The notes below the pieces were generated by a model. That model worked only from the letters and a program-made list of their open reading frames with translations, ran no database searches and was not told where the DNA came from. Shown here one piece after another: positions 1 to 6,296 of a stretch of DNA of 7,293 bases. This DNA comes from an uncultured Clostridia bacterium (GTDB lineage Bacteria > Bacillota > Clostridia > Oscillospirales > Acutalibacteraceae), in NCBI GenBank assembly GCA_946409885.1, contig CAMJYF010000084.1:1-7293 (forward strand), read 5' to 3'. Made by a program: the position numbers and the translations under genes. Each line of letters starts with the position of its first letter. The first letter of the stretch is position 1.

Positions 1-677
1 ACCATAGCTACACGCCCTTTGATGAGAGCTACTGCATGCCGCTGGAAAAATACGGCGCTTACCGGGCGGAGATCGCCGCCTTAAAGGAGAAATACCGGGG
101 CAGGATTGAAATCCTCTGCGGGACAGAGTTTGATTATTATTCCCCGGCAGAGCTGAAAGAGGGGTTCGATTATTATCTGGCCGGGGTGCATTACATCCGC
201 GCCGGGGGCGTCTACTACCCCGTGGATCACTGTGTGGAAGCGACCGAAAAGGGCATCCGGGAGGGCTGCGGCGGCAGCGAGAACGAATACGTCCGCCTGT
301 ATTATGAAAATGTGGCGGGCTGCGCGGCGCTGCGTCCCCTTTACATGGCCCACTTCGATCTGCCTGTCAAATTCGGCGTGATCGACGAAACCAGCGCTTT
401 TTACCGCAAAACCGCCCTGACCGCGCTGGACGCGCTGCTGGACGCGGGCATTCCCATCGAGATCAACACCGGCGCCATGGCCAGAAAAGTAAAATCCGTC
501 CCTTACCCGGCGAAATTCCTGCTGGAACGCGTCGCCGAACGGGACGGCTGTGTGGTGCTTGGCAGCGACTGCCACAATAAACTGTTTTTGGATTACGCCT
601 TTGCAGAAGCGCTGGCCCTGGCCCGCAGCGCCGGGGTGAAGAACGTGCTGACGTACAGAAACGGAAAGCTTGATTGA
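1..677 (+). CDS. PHP-domain histidinol-phosphatase-like metal hydrolase, 5' truncated
   Basis: This is the C-terminal part (about 224 residues) of a PHP-superfamily phosphoesterase of the HisJ/HisK histidinol-phosphatase type. The reading frame is open from the window edge (first full codon at 3), so the internal ATG at 36 is not the true start; roughly 30-50 N-terminal residues, including the first HxH metal motif, lie outside. Visible PHP landmarks are a leading His in HSYTPF at the edge, GTEFDY, AGVHYI, AHFDL (His codon at 351-353), EINTG, and the final SDCH motif (Asp 567-569, His 573-575), which in this family bind the metal cluster. HisJ-type enzymes remove phosphate from L-histidinol phosphate in the cytoplasm as the penultimate step of histidine synthesis. 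No his gene is in view, so the substrate is inferred; another sugar- or nucleotide-phosphate PHP enzyme is possible. It ends 2 bp from the convergent gene on the other strand. Confidence 0.85.
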   Translation, partial: HSYTPFDESYCMPLEKYGAYRAEIAALKEKYRGRIEILCGTEFDYYSPAELKEGFDYYLAGVHYIRAGGVYYPVDHCVEATEKGIREGCGGSENEYVRLYYENVAGCAALRPLYMAHFDLPVKFGVIDETSAFYRKTALTALDALLDAGIPIEINTGAMARKVKSVPYPAKFLLERVAERDGCVVLGSDCHNKLFLDYAFAEALALARSAGVKNVLTYRNGKLD

Positions 678-679
678 GA

Positions 680-1147
680 TTACCTTACGTCCGTATACCC
701 CCCGCTGTAGTCCCGCCACACGCGCACGGTAAAGGTCTGCCCGCATTTGGGGCAGCGGGTGGTGTGCTTGCCCTTGATGCGTTTCAGCCGCAGCTTCGCG
801 CCGCATTTGGGGCATTTTTTGTAGATGTGCTCTCTGTCGCGTAAGGTTTCCGTCTTCTTTTCCAGGATCGGGACGACTTTGTTCCTGATCCTTAAATATT
901 TCTCGTTTTCCAGCGCTCTTTTGTAGGTGTTTCTGGAAAGGATGCGGAACACCGCGTAAACGTACACCGCCGTGTTCAGCAGCGAGCAGACCCGGTAGAT
1001 GATATACATGGCGCGTATGGTCAGGGTGAACCGCAGCAGCAGGCACACAGCCCAAAAGAAGATCCCCAGCCCGAACAAAAACCGTCCGTACTGGTCAAAT
1101 CCGTACCGGCCGTACATAAAACGGCGTAATCTATCCAGAAAATTCAT
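680..1147 (-). CDS. Small membrane protein with C-terminal zinc ribbon
   Basis: This is a 155-residue protein of unknown function. The N-terminus is short and basic, followed by two likely membrane helices at about residues 22-40 and 47-69, a charged linker (about 70-110), and a cytoplasmic-looking zinc ribbon with CPKC at 112-115 and CPKC at 132-135, separated by a strongly basic stretch. The paired CxxC knuckles should bind one zinc ion; the basic residues between them could contact nucleic acid or another protein, which is inference. It is the last gene of a three-gene cluster: its AAGGAG ribosome binding site overlaps the TAA stop of the J-domain gene and sits about 11 nt before the ATG. 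It ends against the convergent phosphatase gene with no room for a terminator. The family was not recognised by name. It could be a membrane anchor or partner for the neighbouring J-domain protein. Confidence 0.8.
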   Translation of the reverse strand: MNFLDRLRRFMYGRYGFDQYGRFLFGLGIFFWAVCLLLRFTLTIRAMYIIYRVCSLLNTAVYVYAVFRILSRNTYKRALENEKYLRIRNKVVPILEKKTETLRDREHIYKKCPKCGAKLRLKRIKGKHTTRCPKCGQTFTVRVWRDYSGGYTDVR

Positions 1148-1162
1148 TGTATCATTCTCTCC

Positions 1163-1879
1163 TTAACAGCAAAAGCCGCCGTAATAGGGTACGTTGCCGC
1201 CGCCGTTCTGGGCAAAGCAGCAGCTGAGGGCGTTGCACACCGCGTTCAGAAGGCAGCACCAGAAACACATTCTGGGAAAGCGCAGGCGCGGCATACCGTA
1301 AGTGCGGCTGGTGGTTTCATATTCCTGTCCCGCGGCGGTCAGCTTTTCATACAGCTCCCGGTAATCGGGATTGCCAGGCTCGTTTTCATAGGCGATACGG
1401 GCGAACTGAACGGCGGCCACCCCGTTGCCCATTCCCGCGTTGGCCGCGGCGGCGTAATAATACCACCGAGCGTTCCGCTCTTCAACGGTGTTCAATAAAC
1501 TCCACGCCTGACGGAACTGGCTGTTCATCAGCAGCACGCGCACGCTTTCCATGCGGGAGGCCTCCGTACCGGAGTACCCCTGCTGACCCGCGGCGTTCCG
1601 GTAGCCTGTGTACCAGGTATAGGAACGGAAATCCCGGAACGGATCGTAGGCATCCTCCGCGTTGGCGTATGCGCCGCCGGGGCGGGAGGAGGACTGGGGG
1701 GTATAGCCGTTTTTGATCTGATCGTAGGCGGCGTTGATCTCACTCATCCGCGCCGCCGCCTGCTCGTCGCCCGGGTTCAGGTCCGGGTGATATTTTTTGG
1801 CCAGCTTGCGGTAGGCTTTGGTGATCTCTTCTTCACTGGCATTGGGGGATACGCCAAGGACCTGATAAGGATCATTCAT
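1163..1879 (-). CDS. J-domain (DnaJ-like) co-chaperone with cysteine-rich C-terminus
   Basis: This is a 238-residue protein. Residues 3-60 form a clear J domain: YQVLGV opening, AYRKLAKKY helix II, the diagnostic HPD at 31-33, then a helix III with INAAYD. J domains stimulate the ATPase of DnaK/Hsp70. The glycine/phenylalanine-type linker of true DnaJ and its CxxCxGxG zinc repeats are absent, so this is not the housekeeping DnaJ. A tyrosine-, serine- and glycine-rich linker (about 60-108) leads to a helical segment (about 111-182) that reads like one or two degenerate TPR units. The last 35 residues hold eight cysteines (205, 208, 209, 215, 220, 221, 237, 238) in a hydrophobic context, possibly a membrane-associated or metal-binding tail. 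The ATG overlaps the upstream TGA stop (TGATG), with AAAGGAG upstream inside the preceding gene, so translation is probably coupled. The client is unknown. Confidence 0.9.
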   Translation of the reverse strand: MNDPYQVLGVSPNASEEEITKAYRKLAKKYHPDLNPGDEQAAARMSEINAAYDQIKNGYTPQSSSRPGGAYANAEDAYDPFRDFRSYTWYTGYRNAAGQQGYSGTEASRMESVRVLLMNSQFRQAWSLLNTVEERNARWYYYAAAANAGMGNGVAAVQFARIAYENEPGNPDYRELYEKLTAAGQEYETTSRTYGMPRLRFPRMCFWCCLLNAVCNALSCCFAQNGGGNVPYYGGFCC

Positions 1880-2694
1880 CAGCGTTCTCCTTTCTTTCTG
1901 TTCGCCGTGCGGCTTTCATAGACTGTCCAGATACCGGAATACAGAATATTCTCAATGACGTCGCCGTCCTGTTGCACCGGCAGCCTGCGGTAGGCTGCCA
2001 CCGTTTCCGCCATCAGGATATCCAGCGCGGTTTTGATTTCCTCTCTTGTCAGCATGATAAGAGGATTGTACTGCTTGCGGCGGACGTCTTTTTTCAGATC
2101 CACCGCCGCATCCATCATGTACACGGCCTTGCCCAGGGCAAAACCGAAGTCGTACAACTCCTTTTTCTGATCACTGTCCTCTATGGCAAACAGCGCCGCC
2201 ATCAGTTCCCCGAAGATCCCCGCGGGCACGTCCGGCATCAGGATGTCGGAACGTTCCGCGGCGGAAAGCCTGCCAAGGCAATCCGTGACGGCGCGGCACT
2301 GCGCCGGATACCGTTCGGCGGCGGCCAGCGCCTCCTTGCGGAAAAGGGAAGCCTTCAGCGCGGCGGCGGGGGAGCCATCGTCGTTTTTGTCGTCCAGGAA
2401 TTTGTAGTAGGAAAGGGCCAGGTTCATATCGGCCGCGTAGGAGGTGAACCGGTTTGCTTCAAAGCGCTGCTTTGTCAGGTGAACGGGGCAGCGCTCCGTC
2501 AGCGTTTCGTAGGGCTCCCCCGTGACGGCGGACAGCACGATGATCAGAAACGCCAGATCGTAGGTCAGCGTGAACCGGTCAAGAAAGCCGTGCTCCCTGC
2601 CCAGCGCCCGGCACAGGCCGCAGTACACCGCCCGGTAGTGCTTTCTTTGTTCCTCCGTCAGCCTTTCGGGATTGGCAACCACAAAACCGAACAC
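1879..2694 (-). CDS. DUF5685 family protein
   Basis: This is a 271-residue soluble, mostly helical protein that matches what I know of the DUF5685 family: a start reading MFGFV, the YCGLC motif (Cys25, Cys28), a YDLAFL helix at 45-50, and later a conserved [13 protein letters not shown] segment at about 195-213. The spaced aspartates (D195, D199, D203) and the all-helical layout loosely recall isoprenoid-synthase folds, but that is only a resemblance and no function is assigned. The start is GTG (2694-2692), supported by AAAGGAGG 8 nt upstream. It is the first gene of a tight cluster: its stop overlaps the J-domain gene's start by one base. In Clostridia I know this family often lies next to J-domain proteins, which suggests a shared role. 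Upstream sits an AT-rich stretch and a candidate structured RNA. Confidence 0.85.
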   Translation of the reverse strand: MFGFVVANPERLTEEQRKHYRAVYCGLCRALGREHGFLDRFTLTYDLAFLIIVLSAVTGEPYETLTERCPVHLTKQRFEANRFTSYAADMNLALSYYKFLDDKNDDGSPAAALKASLFRKEALAAAERYPAQCRAVTDCLGRLSAAERSDILMPDVPAGIFGELMAALFAIEDSDQKKELYDFGFALGKAVYMMDAAVDLKKDVRRKQYNPLIMLTREEIKTALDILMAETVAAYRRLPVQQDGDVIENILYSGIWTVYESRTANRKKGER

Positions 2695-2716
2695 CGCCTT
2701 TGCCTCCTTTTCCTGT

Positions 2717-2769
2717 CGTTTCCATTTATCGTTAAAAATATAACAAAATACTTAAAATAATCTTGAAGA
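2717..2769 (-). promoter_or_regulatory. AT-rich possible promoter region of the DUF5685 cluster
   Basis: This is the AT-rich stretch between the candidate RNA terminator and the GTG start. It contains several TATATT- or TATTTT-like boxes on the minus strand. A TTCAAG box lies 19 nt before TATATT, but no well-spaced -35/-10 pair stands out. If the upstream U-tract really terminates transcription, the cluster needs its own promoter here; otherwise it is transcribed by readthrough. Confidence 0.25.
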
Positions 2770-2804
2770 GCCCTGGCGGCCGGGGCAGCCGTATTAAAAA
2801 TAAT

Positions 2805-2833
2805 AAAAAAGAAAAACCCCGCCAAGCCGTAGG
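2805..2833 (-). terminator. Probable intrinsic terminator of the 2805-2976 RNA
   Basis: On the minus strand a GC-rich element, ACCCT through GGGGT (2817-2834), is followed by TTTTTC and six more T residues. The U-tract is strong, but the hairpin is only 4-5 bp with a long loop, so termination is likely rather than certain. No gene ends close to it: the DUF1292 stop is about 200 bp upstream. It therefore fits the 3' end of a separate RNA, or a regulated terminator in a leader. Confidence 0.5.
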
Positions 2834-2976
2834 GTGACGATAATAACCTGCTCTTCAGCAGGTGGGTATCCTCCCATTGGGCTCACGCTCCCTTCGTCCG
2901 GTAAAAACCGGGAGGTCTGCAATCCTCCAATGGCGTGATCAGGATTCCCTTAAATCGTGTGTTGGGTTAATATTGC
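2817..2976 (-). ncRNA. Candidate structured RNA, 6S-like or cis-regulatory (unidentified)
   Basis: The gene-free stretch 2695-3034 holds a run of nested complementary segments on the minus strand. From outside in: CCAA with TTGG; ACGAT (2954-2958) with ATCGT (2837-2841); GGGAATCC (2942-2949) with GGATACCC (2864-2871), 7 of 8 paired; CCATTGG (2927-2933) with CCAATGG (2874-2880); CTCCC (2910-2914) with GGGAG (2888-2892), capped by a CCGGT/ACCGG hairpin. A side hairpin, CCTGCT-GAAG-AGCAGG (2847-2862), sits on the 3' side. A promoter about 10 nt upstream and a U-tract downstream bracket roughly 160-170 nt. The long interrupted rod, the size and the small 3'-side hairpin suit 6S RNA, the RNA polymerase inhibitor, but I cannot confirm the family from primary sequence. 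The alternative is a leader controlling DUF5685. No match to common riboswitch cores (TPP, SAM, FMN, c-di-GMP, T-box) was seen. Confidence 0.5.
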
Positions 2977-2982
2977 CATCCT

Positions 2983-3012
2983 ATTATCGCACCCGGCAGG
3001 GTTCTTTATAAA
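2983..3012 (-). promoter_or_regulatory. Probable promoter for the structured RNA
   Basis: On the minus strand, TTTATA (3012-3007) and GATAAT (2988-2983) are separated by 18 bp. The -10 box has five of six consensus bases and a preceding TGC, the extended -10 element; the -35 box has four of six. Transcription would begin near 2976. It lies just after the DUF1292 stop codon. Confidence 0.5.
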
Positions 3013-3034
3013 GTATTGCGGGAAAAAGAGCGGA

Positions 3035-3349
3035 TTATTCGCCGCCGTCCTCTTCTTCCTCTTCGAAGTCGAAATATTCGGAAAGCCGCTCCTGGAAAAC
3101 CGCCGCGATCTCGTCAAACTCGTCTTCGTCCTCAATGGGCTCCAGAATACTTTCGTCTTCCGTCTCCTCGACGCGCAGAATAATCAGCTCGCCGTCGTCG
3201 TCCAGCATATCCTCGGGACTGTCATACTTCGGAATGATGGCGACGTATCTTTTGTCATCGTCGGTCTCAATGCGGTCCAGCACTTCAAACTCATGCTCCG
3301 CGCCGTCGTCGTCGACCACCGTGATGATATCGGGACCGTATTCATCCAT
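3035..3349 (-). CDS. DUF1292 (YrzB-like) acidic protein
   Basis: This is a 104-residue, very acidic, soluble protein of the DUF1292 family. Matching features are the opening DIITVVDDDG (7-16), EFEVLDRIE (20-28), a strand reading YVAII (35-39), the central GELIILRVEE (53-62), and the closing LEPIEDEDEFDEI (69-81), followed by a poly-glutamate tail (97-101). The family is widespread in Firmicutes and its function is not established. The ATG at 3349 was chosen over a longer frame because GGAGG lies 9 nt before it and a promoter lies inside the longer version. It is 59 bp downstream of the mutarotase gene with no visible terminator between, so it may be transcribed both from its own promoter and by readthrough of the pyr operon. 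Confidence 0.88.
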   Translation of the reverse strand: MDEYGPDIITVVDDDGAEHEFEVLDRIETDDDKRYVAIIPKYDSPEDMLDDDGELIILRVEETEDESILEPIEDEDEFDEIAAVFQERLSEYFDFEEEEEDGGE

Positions 3350-3376
3350 AGATCCTGTCCTCCGTCTTCTGTACTT

Positions 3377-3405
3377 ATTGTAACCGATTCCTGTGGAAAT
3401 GTCAA
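3377..3405 (-). promoter_or_regulatory. Sigma-A-type promoter for the DUF1292 gene
   Basis: On the minus strand a perfect -35 TTGACA (3405-3400) and a -10 TACAAT (3382-3377; one base off consensus) are separated by 17 bp. The start point would be near 3370, giving a leader of about 20 nt that contains the GGAGG site. The -35 box begins four bases after the stop codon of the mutarotase gene. Confidence 0.85.
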
Positions 3406-3408
3406 CCG

Positions 3409-4266
3409 TCAATCAGAAAATTCCGCGATCCATTCGCAGGTAAATATCTCAGAAGGCGGCAGCGCGTTGATGCCGTCCTTTTCCGAGAAGTCGTTCTTTA
3501 CCTCTGTGGAATCATTGACGCCGAACCAGGGTTCTATGCACACGTAAGGCGCGCCGGGCTTGGCCCAGATGCCGAGATACGGGCTGCCGCCCATATCAAA
3601 GCGCACAGTCCTGTTGTGGCTGTCGCTGGCCAGCGTCACGTGGCGGGAGCGGATGCCGTGCAGGATCAGCGCGTCTTCGTTGAAGATATCCTTCGTAATG
3701 GTAATGGTGGTCTCGTTGTTCAGGCAGGGGAAGGTCTCCGGCAGGCGCAGGGAGCGCACCAGGTCGATCTTTTCGCTGCGCAGCGTCTCCGGTTCGTCAA
3801 AGATCAGCTTGTCTCCGATGGCGCAGTTGAAGCCGGGGTGGGCGCCGAAGGAGAAGTACATCACGTCCTCGTTTTTGTTGACGACGGTGTGCGTGACCCG
3901 CAGCGACCGGCCCTCCAGCACAAAGGTGACGATCAGATCAAACCGGTAGGGATACCGCCGCAGGGTATCCTCCGTTTCGCTGAGGATAAAGGAGATCATG
4001 TCCTCTTCCCGTGACAGCAGCTGCCAGTCCATCTTCCGGGCAAAGCCGTGCTTGGGCATTTCGTATTCCACGCCGTTCAGCCGGTATCTGTCGTCGATCA
4101 GTCTGCCCACGATGGGGAAGAGTATGGGGGAGCGGCCGGACCAGACGGCGGGATCGCCCTGCCACAGATACTCATAGCCGGTCTGTTTGGAACAGACGCC
4201 GGACAGCTCGCAGCCGCGGTCGTTGACCGCGGCTTTGAGGAATTCATTTTCTATCGTGTAGATCAT
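3409..4266 (-). CDS. Aldose 1-epimerase family protein (LacX-type mutarotase-like)
   Basis: This is a 285-residue cytosolic protein of the galactose-mutarotase-like superfamily, LacX subtype. Family landmarks are NDRGCELSGV (15-24), LFPIVGRL (49-56), PKHGFAR with His73, FGAHPGF with His143, and YVCIEPW with Glu245. The two histidines and the glutamate match the catalytic set that interconverts alpha and beta anomers of aldoses. Length is normal for LacX-type proteins; the natural sugar is unknown. The ATG at 4266 is two bases after the uraA stop (TGA-AT-ATG); there is no good Shine-Dalgarno, only an A-rich AAGAAGAAAA stretch within the end of uraA, so translation is probably coupled to uraA. 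A longer frame reaching 4494 lies inside uraA and is not real. Position in a pyrimidine operon hints at a pentose or nucleoside-derived sugar, which is inference. Confidence 0.88.
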   Translation of the reverse strand: MIYTIENEFLKAAVNDRGCELSGVCSKQTGYEYLWQGDPAVWSGRSPILFPIVGRLIDDRYRLNGVEYEMPKHGFARKMDWQLLSREEDMISFILSETEDTLRRYPYRFDLIVTFVLEGRSLRVTHTVVNKNEDVMYFSFGAHPGFNCAIGDKLIFDEPETLRSEKIDLVRSLRLPETFPCLNNETTITITKDIFNEDALILHGIRSRHVTLASDSHNRTVRFDMGGSPYLGIWAKPGAPYVCIEPWFGVNDSTEVKNDFSEKDGINALPPSEIFTCEWIAEFSD

Positions 4267-4268
4267 AT

Positions 4269-5630
4269 TCAGGCTTTTTTCTTCTTTTTGCCCAGCACCA
4301 CGTTGGCGATGATGCCCAGGATCAGGGCGGTGGCAATGGCGGTGATGGTGATCTTGCCGAAGTTGAGGGCCAGGCCGCCGATGCCGGTGATCAGGATGGT
4401 GGAGACCACGAACAGGTTGTGGTTGTCCTCCAGGTTCACCTTCTGCACCATCTTGAGGCCGGATACGGCGATAAAGCCGTACAGCGCGATGCAAACGCCG
4501 CCCATCACGCAGTTGGGGATGGAGCCCAGGAACAGCACGAAGGGATCCAGGAAGGAGATCAGCACGCAGATGATCGCCGTGGTGAGGATGGTGACCACGG
4601 AGGCGTTGCCGGTGATGGCCACGCAGCCGATGGATTCACCGTAGGTGGTGTTGGGGCAGCCGCCGAAGAACGCGCCCGCGATGGAGCCCACGCCGTCGCC
4701 CAGCAGGGTTCTGTGGAGGCCGGGATCCTGCAGCAGGTCCTTTTCAATGATGGAGGAAATGTTCTTGTGGTCTGCGATGTGCTCCGCGAACACCACAAAC
4801 GCCACGGGCACGTATGCCATGGCGACGGAGGCGATGTAGCTGCCGTCCACCTCGCTGAAGCCTTTGGCGGCCTTCAGGAAGGTGAAGGAGGGCACGGAAA
4901 AGATCTTCATGCCGGAGAATACGCTGAAATCGATCAGCTTGAGGGCGTCGTTGCCGGTGGCGGTGCCGATGCCGGTGAAGATGGCGGCCACGGCGTAGCC
5001 CGCCAGAATGCCGATGATGAAGGGGATGAGCTTGGCCGTCTTTTTACCGTAGACGGAGCAGATCATCACGACGAACAGGGTGATAAGACCGCAGAGAATG
5101 GCGATCAGCGGATGGGCGGAAGAAGCGCCGTCCACATAATACTTGCCCTGCTGCAGGTCGCTGATGGCGGCGCCTGCCAACGAAAGACCGATCAGCGCCA
5201 CGGTGGGGCCGATGACCTGCTTGGGCATCAGCTTGTCGATCCACTTGACGCCGGCCACCTTCACGATCACCGCGATGACCACATACACAAGGCCGGCCAG
5301 CGCCGCGCCGATGATCAGGCCGGCATAGCCCGCCTGGGCGGATACCGCGCCGGCGAAGGCGGCGGTCATGGAACCGAGGAACGCGAAAGAGGAGCCCAGG
5401 AACACGGGGCTTCTGAATTTGGTGAACAGCAGATAAACGACGGTGCCCACGCCCGCGCCGAAGAGGGCCGCGGACTGGCTCATGGCGTCGTCGCCCGTCA
5501 GGCCCGCGTTGCCGTTGATGATGACGGGCACCACGATGGTGGCGGCAAGGATCGCCAGCAGCTGCTGGAACGCGAACACGATCAGCTTGCCGAAATTCGG
5601 TTTGTCTTTTACTCCGTAAACAAGTTTCAT
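4269..5630 (-). CDS. uraA: Uracil permease, NCS2 family
   Basis: This is a 453-residue polytopic membrane protein of the NCS2 (nucleobase:cation symporter-2) family, very probably the proton-coupled uracil importer UraA/PyrP. The opening MKLVYGVKDKP and the first helix are typical of uracil permeases. Key sites are AEHIADHKN in the eighth helix (Glu283, His284 region, substrate-binding in UraA) and the NCS2 signature around GGCPNTTYGESIG (323-335) with Glu332. About 14 hydrophobic segments can be followed through to a short lysine-rich cytoplasmic tail (448-452). The ATG at 5630 was chosen because GGAGG sits 8 nt upstream; an in-frame ATG at 5645 overlaps that site. It follows pyrR by 50 bp, the classical Firmicute arrangement, so uptake should be controlled by the PyrR attenuator. 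Xanthine or other base specificity is less likely given pyrR next door. Confidence 0.94.
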   Translation of the reverse strand: MKLVYGVKDKPNFGKLIVFAFQQLLAILAATIVVPVIINGNAGLTGDDAMSQSAALFGAGVGTVVYLLFTKFRSPVFLGSSFAFLGSMTAAFAGAVSAQAGYAGLIIGAALAGLVYVVIAVIVKVAGVKWIDKLMPKQVIGPTVALIGLSLAGAAISDLQQGKYYVDGASSAHPLIAILCGLITLFVVMICSVYGKKTAKLIPFIIGILAGYAVAAIFTGIGTATGNDALKLIDFSVFSGMKIFSVPSFTFLKAAKGFSEVDGSYIASVAMAYVPVAFVVFAEHIADHKNISSIIEKDLLQDPGLHRTLLGDGVGSIAGAFFGGCPNTTYGESIGCVAITGNASVVTILTTAIICVLISFLDPFVLFLGSIPNCVMGGVCIALYGFIAVSGLKMVQKVNLEDNHNLFVVSTILITGIGGLALNFGKITITAIATALILGIIANVVLGKKKKKA

Positions 5631-5655
5631 ACAATAGTCCTCCATATGGTTATTA

Positions 5656-5671
5656 TAAAGCCGAAGCTTTA
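5656..5671 (-). other. UUCG-capped hairpin in the pyrR-uraA spacer
   Basis: On the minus strand TAAAGC-TTCG-GCTTTA forms a perfect 6-bp stem with a UUCG tetraloop, centred in the 50-bp spacer between the two genes. It is not followed by a U-tract (the next bases are TAATAACC), so it is unlikely to terminate. It could protect a processed uraA message or insulate the downstream ribosome binding site. Confidence 0.5.
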
Positions 5672-5680
5672 CTTCCTGTT

Positions 5681-6223
5681 TCAGTCCTTCCGGTAGATGG
5701 CGACGGCGCTTTCCTTCCCGTCAAACTCCGGGAAGGTCACCTTCACGATCTCGCTGAGGGAGGTGGGGATGTTCTTGCCCACGTAATCCGGTTTGATGGG
5801 CAGCTCCCGGTGGCCGCGGTCGATCAGCACCGCCAGCTGGATGGCCTGCGGGCGGCCCAGGGAAAAGATGGCGTCGATGGCGGCGCGGACCGTGCGCCCC
5901 GTGAACAGCACGTCATCCGTCAGAATGATTTTTCTGCCGGTGACGTCAAAGGGGATGTCCGTGGCGTTGACGGTGGGGAAATCCTGTTTCTTTTCGATGT
6001 CGTCCCGGTAAAAGGTGATGTCCAGTTCCCCCACGGGCAGCTGTACGCCTTCGTTGGTGAAAATGTTTTCCTGAATGATCCGGGCGATGCTGACGCCCCT
6101 GCGGCGGATGCCGATCAGGCACAGCCCCTCCGCCCCGCGGTTCTTTTCGATGATCTCAAAGGAGATCCTGCGGAGCGCCCTGCTGACGGCGGAGGCATCA
6201 AGGAGCTGCGATTTGAAAGTCAT
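5681..6223 (-). CDS. pyrR: PyrR, pyrimidine operon attenuation protein / uracil phosphoribosyltransferase
   Basis: This is a 180-residue type I phosphoribosyltransferase-fold protein. The PRPP-binding loop IILTDDVLFTGRT (99-111) is intact, and other PyrR landmarks include GIRRRGV (38-44), GELDITFYRDD (65-75) and VLIDRGHRELPI (132-143), a PyrR signature that includes basic residues used for RNA binding. In Bacillus, PyrR with UMP or UTP binds a hairpin in the pyr leader and causes early termination; it also has weak uracil phosphoribosyltransferase activity, making UMP from uracil and PRPP. The ATG at 6223 has a GAGGGGGG ribosome binding site 7 nt upstream; a longer frame would start in the leader and run through the attenuator, so it was rejected. 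It heads the operon with uraA and probably the mutarotase, and its own leader carries the target site (autoregulation). Confidence 0.96.
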   Translation of the reverse strand: MTFKSQLLDASAVSRALRRISFEIIEKNRGAEGLCLIGIRRRGVSIARIIQENIFTNEGVQLPVGELDITFYRDDIEKKQDFPTVNATDIPFDVTGRKIILTDDVLFTGRTVRAAIDAIFSLGRPQAIQLAVLIDRGHRELPIKPDYVGKNIPTSLSEIVKVTFPEFDGKESAVAIYRKD

Positions 6224-6241
6224 ACCGATCCCCCCTCGGAC

Positions 6242-6272
6242 AAAAAAACATCCTGCCGATACGGGCAGGATG
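6242..6272 (-). terminator. Attenuator terminator in the pyrR leader
   Basis: On the minus strand CATCCTGCC pairs perfectly with GGCAGGATG (9 bp, loop CGTATC), followed at once by seven T residues. It lies between promoter and start codon, about 18 nt before pyrR, so it must be conditional. Its 5' arm is complementary to the 3' part of the upstream PyrR-binding hairpin (11 of 13 positions), which gives the competing antiterminator. Confidence 0.93.
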
Positions 6273-6296
6273 ACAGAATGCAGATGTATGACGCGT

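Noticed and set aside
81..1055. Minus-strand open frame of 324 codons across the phosphatase and zinc-ribbon genes
   Set aside because: It overlaps two convincing genes in other frames and its product has no family features, only His/Gln/Arg-rich sequence.
1972..2760. Plus-strand open frame of 262 codons opposite the DUF5685 gene
   Set aside because: No ribosome binding site or domain; the DUF5685 frame has motif, start and ribosome-site support.
2815..2970. Riboswitch of a common class, SRP RNA or T-box in the 2695-3034 gap
   Set aside because: No core motifs of TPP, SAM, FMN, c-di-GMP, purine, glycine or T-box elements and no GGUCAGGUCCGGAAGG-type SRP segment could be found on either strand.
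3040..3130. GAA/GAG trinucleotide repeat near the DUF1292 3' end
   Set aside because: It encodes the acidic tail common to this family and is not a microsatellite of special note.
4267..4494. N-terminal extension of the mutarotase frame into uraA
   Set aside because: The extra 76 residues are Arg/His/Pro-rich out-of-frame uraA sequence; family similarity starts at the ATG at 4266.
4419..5696. Long plus-strand open frame of 425 codons antisense to uraA
   Set aside because: Its protein is rich in Gly, Asp, His and Ala with no recognisable domain, and it lies exactly opposite a clear uraA gene; codon bias of uraA removes stops on the other strand.
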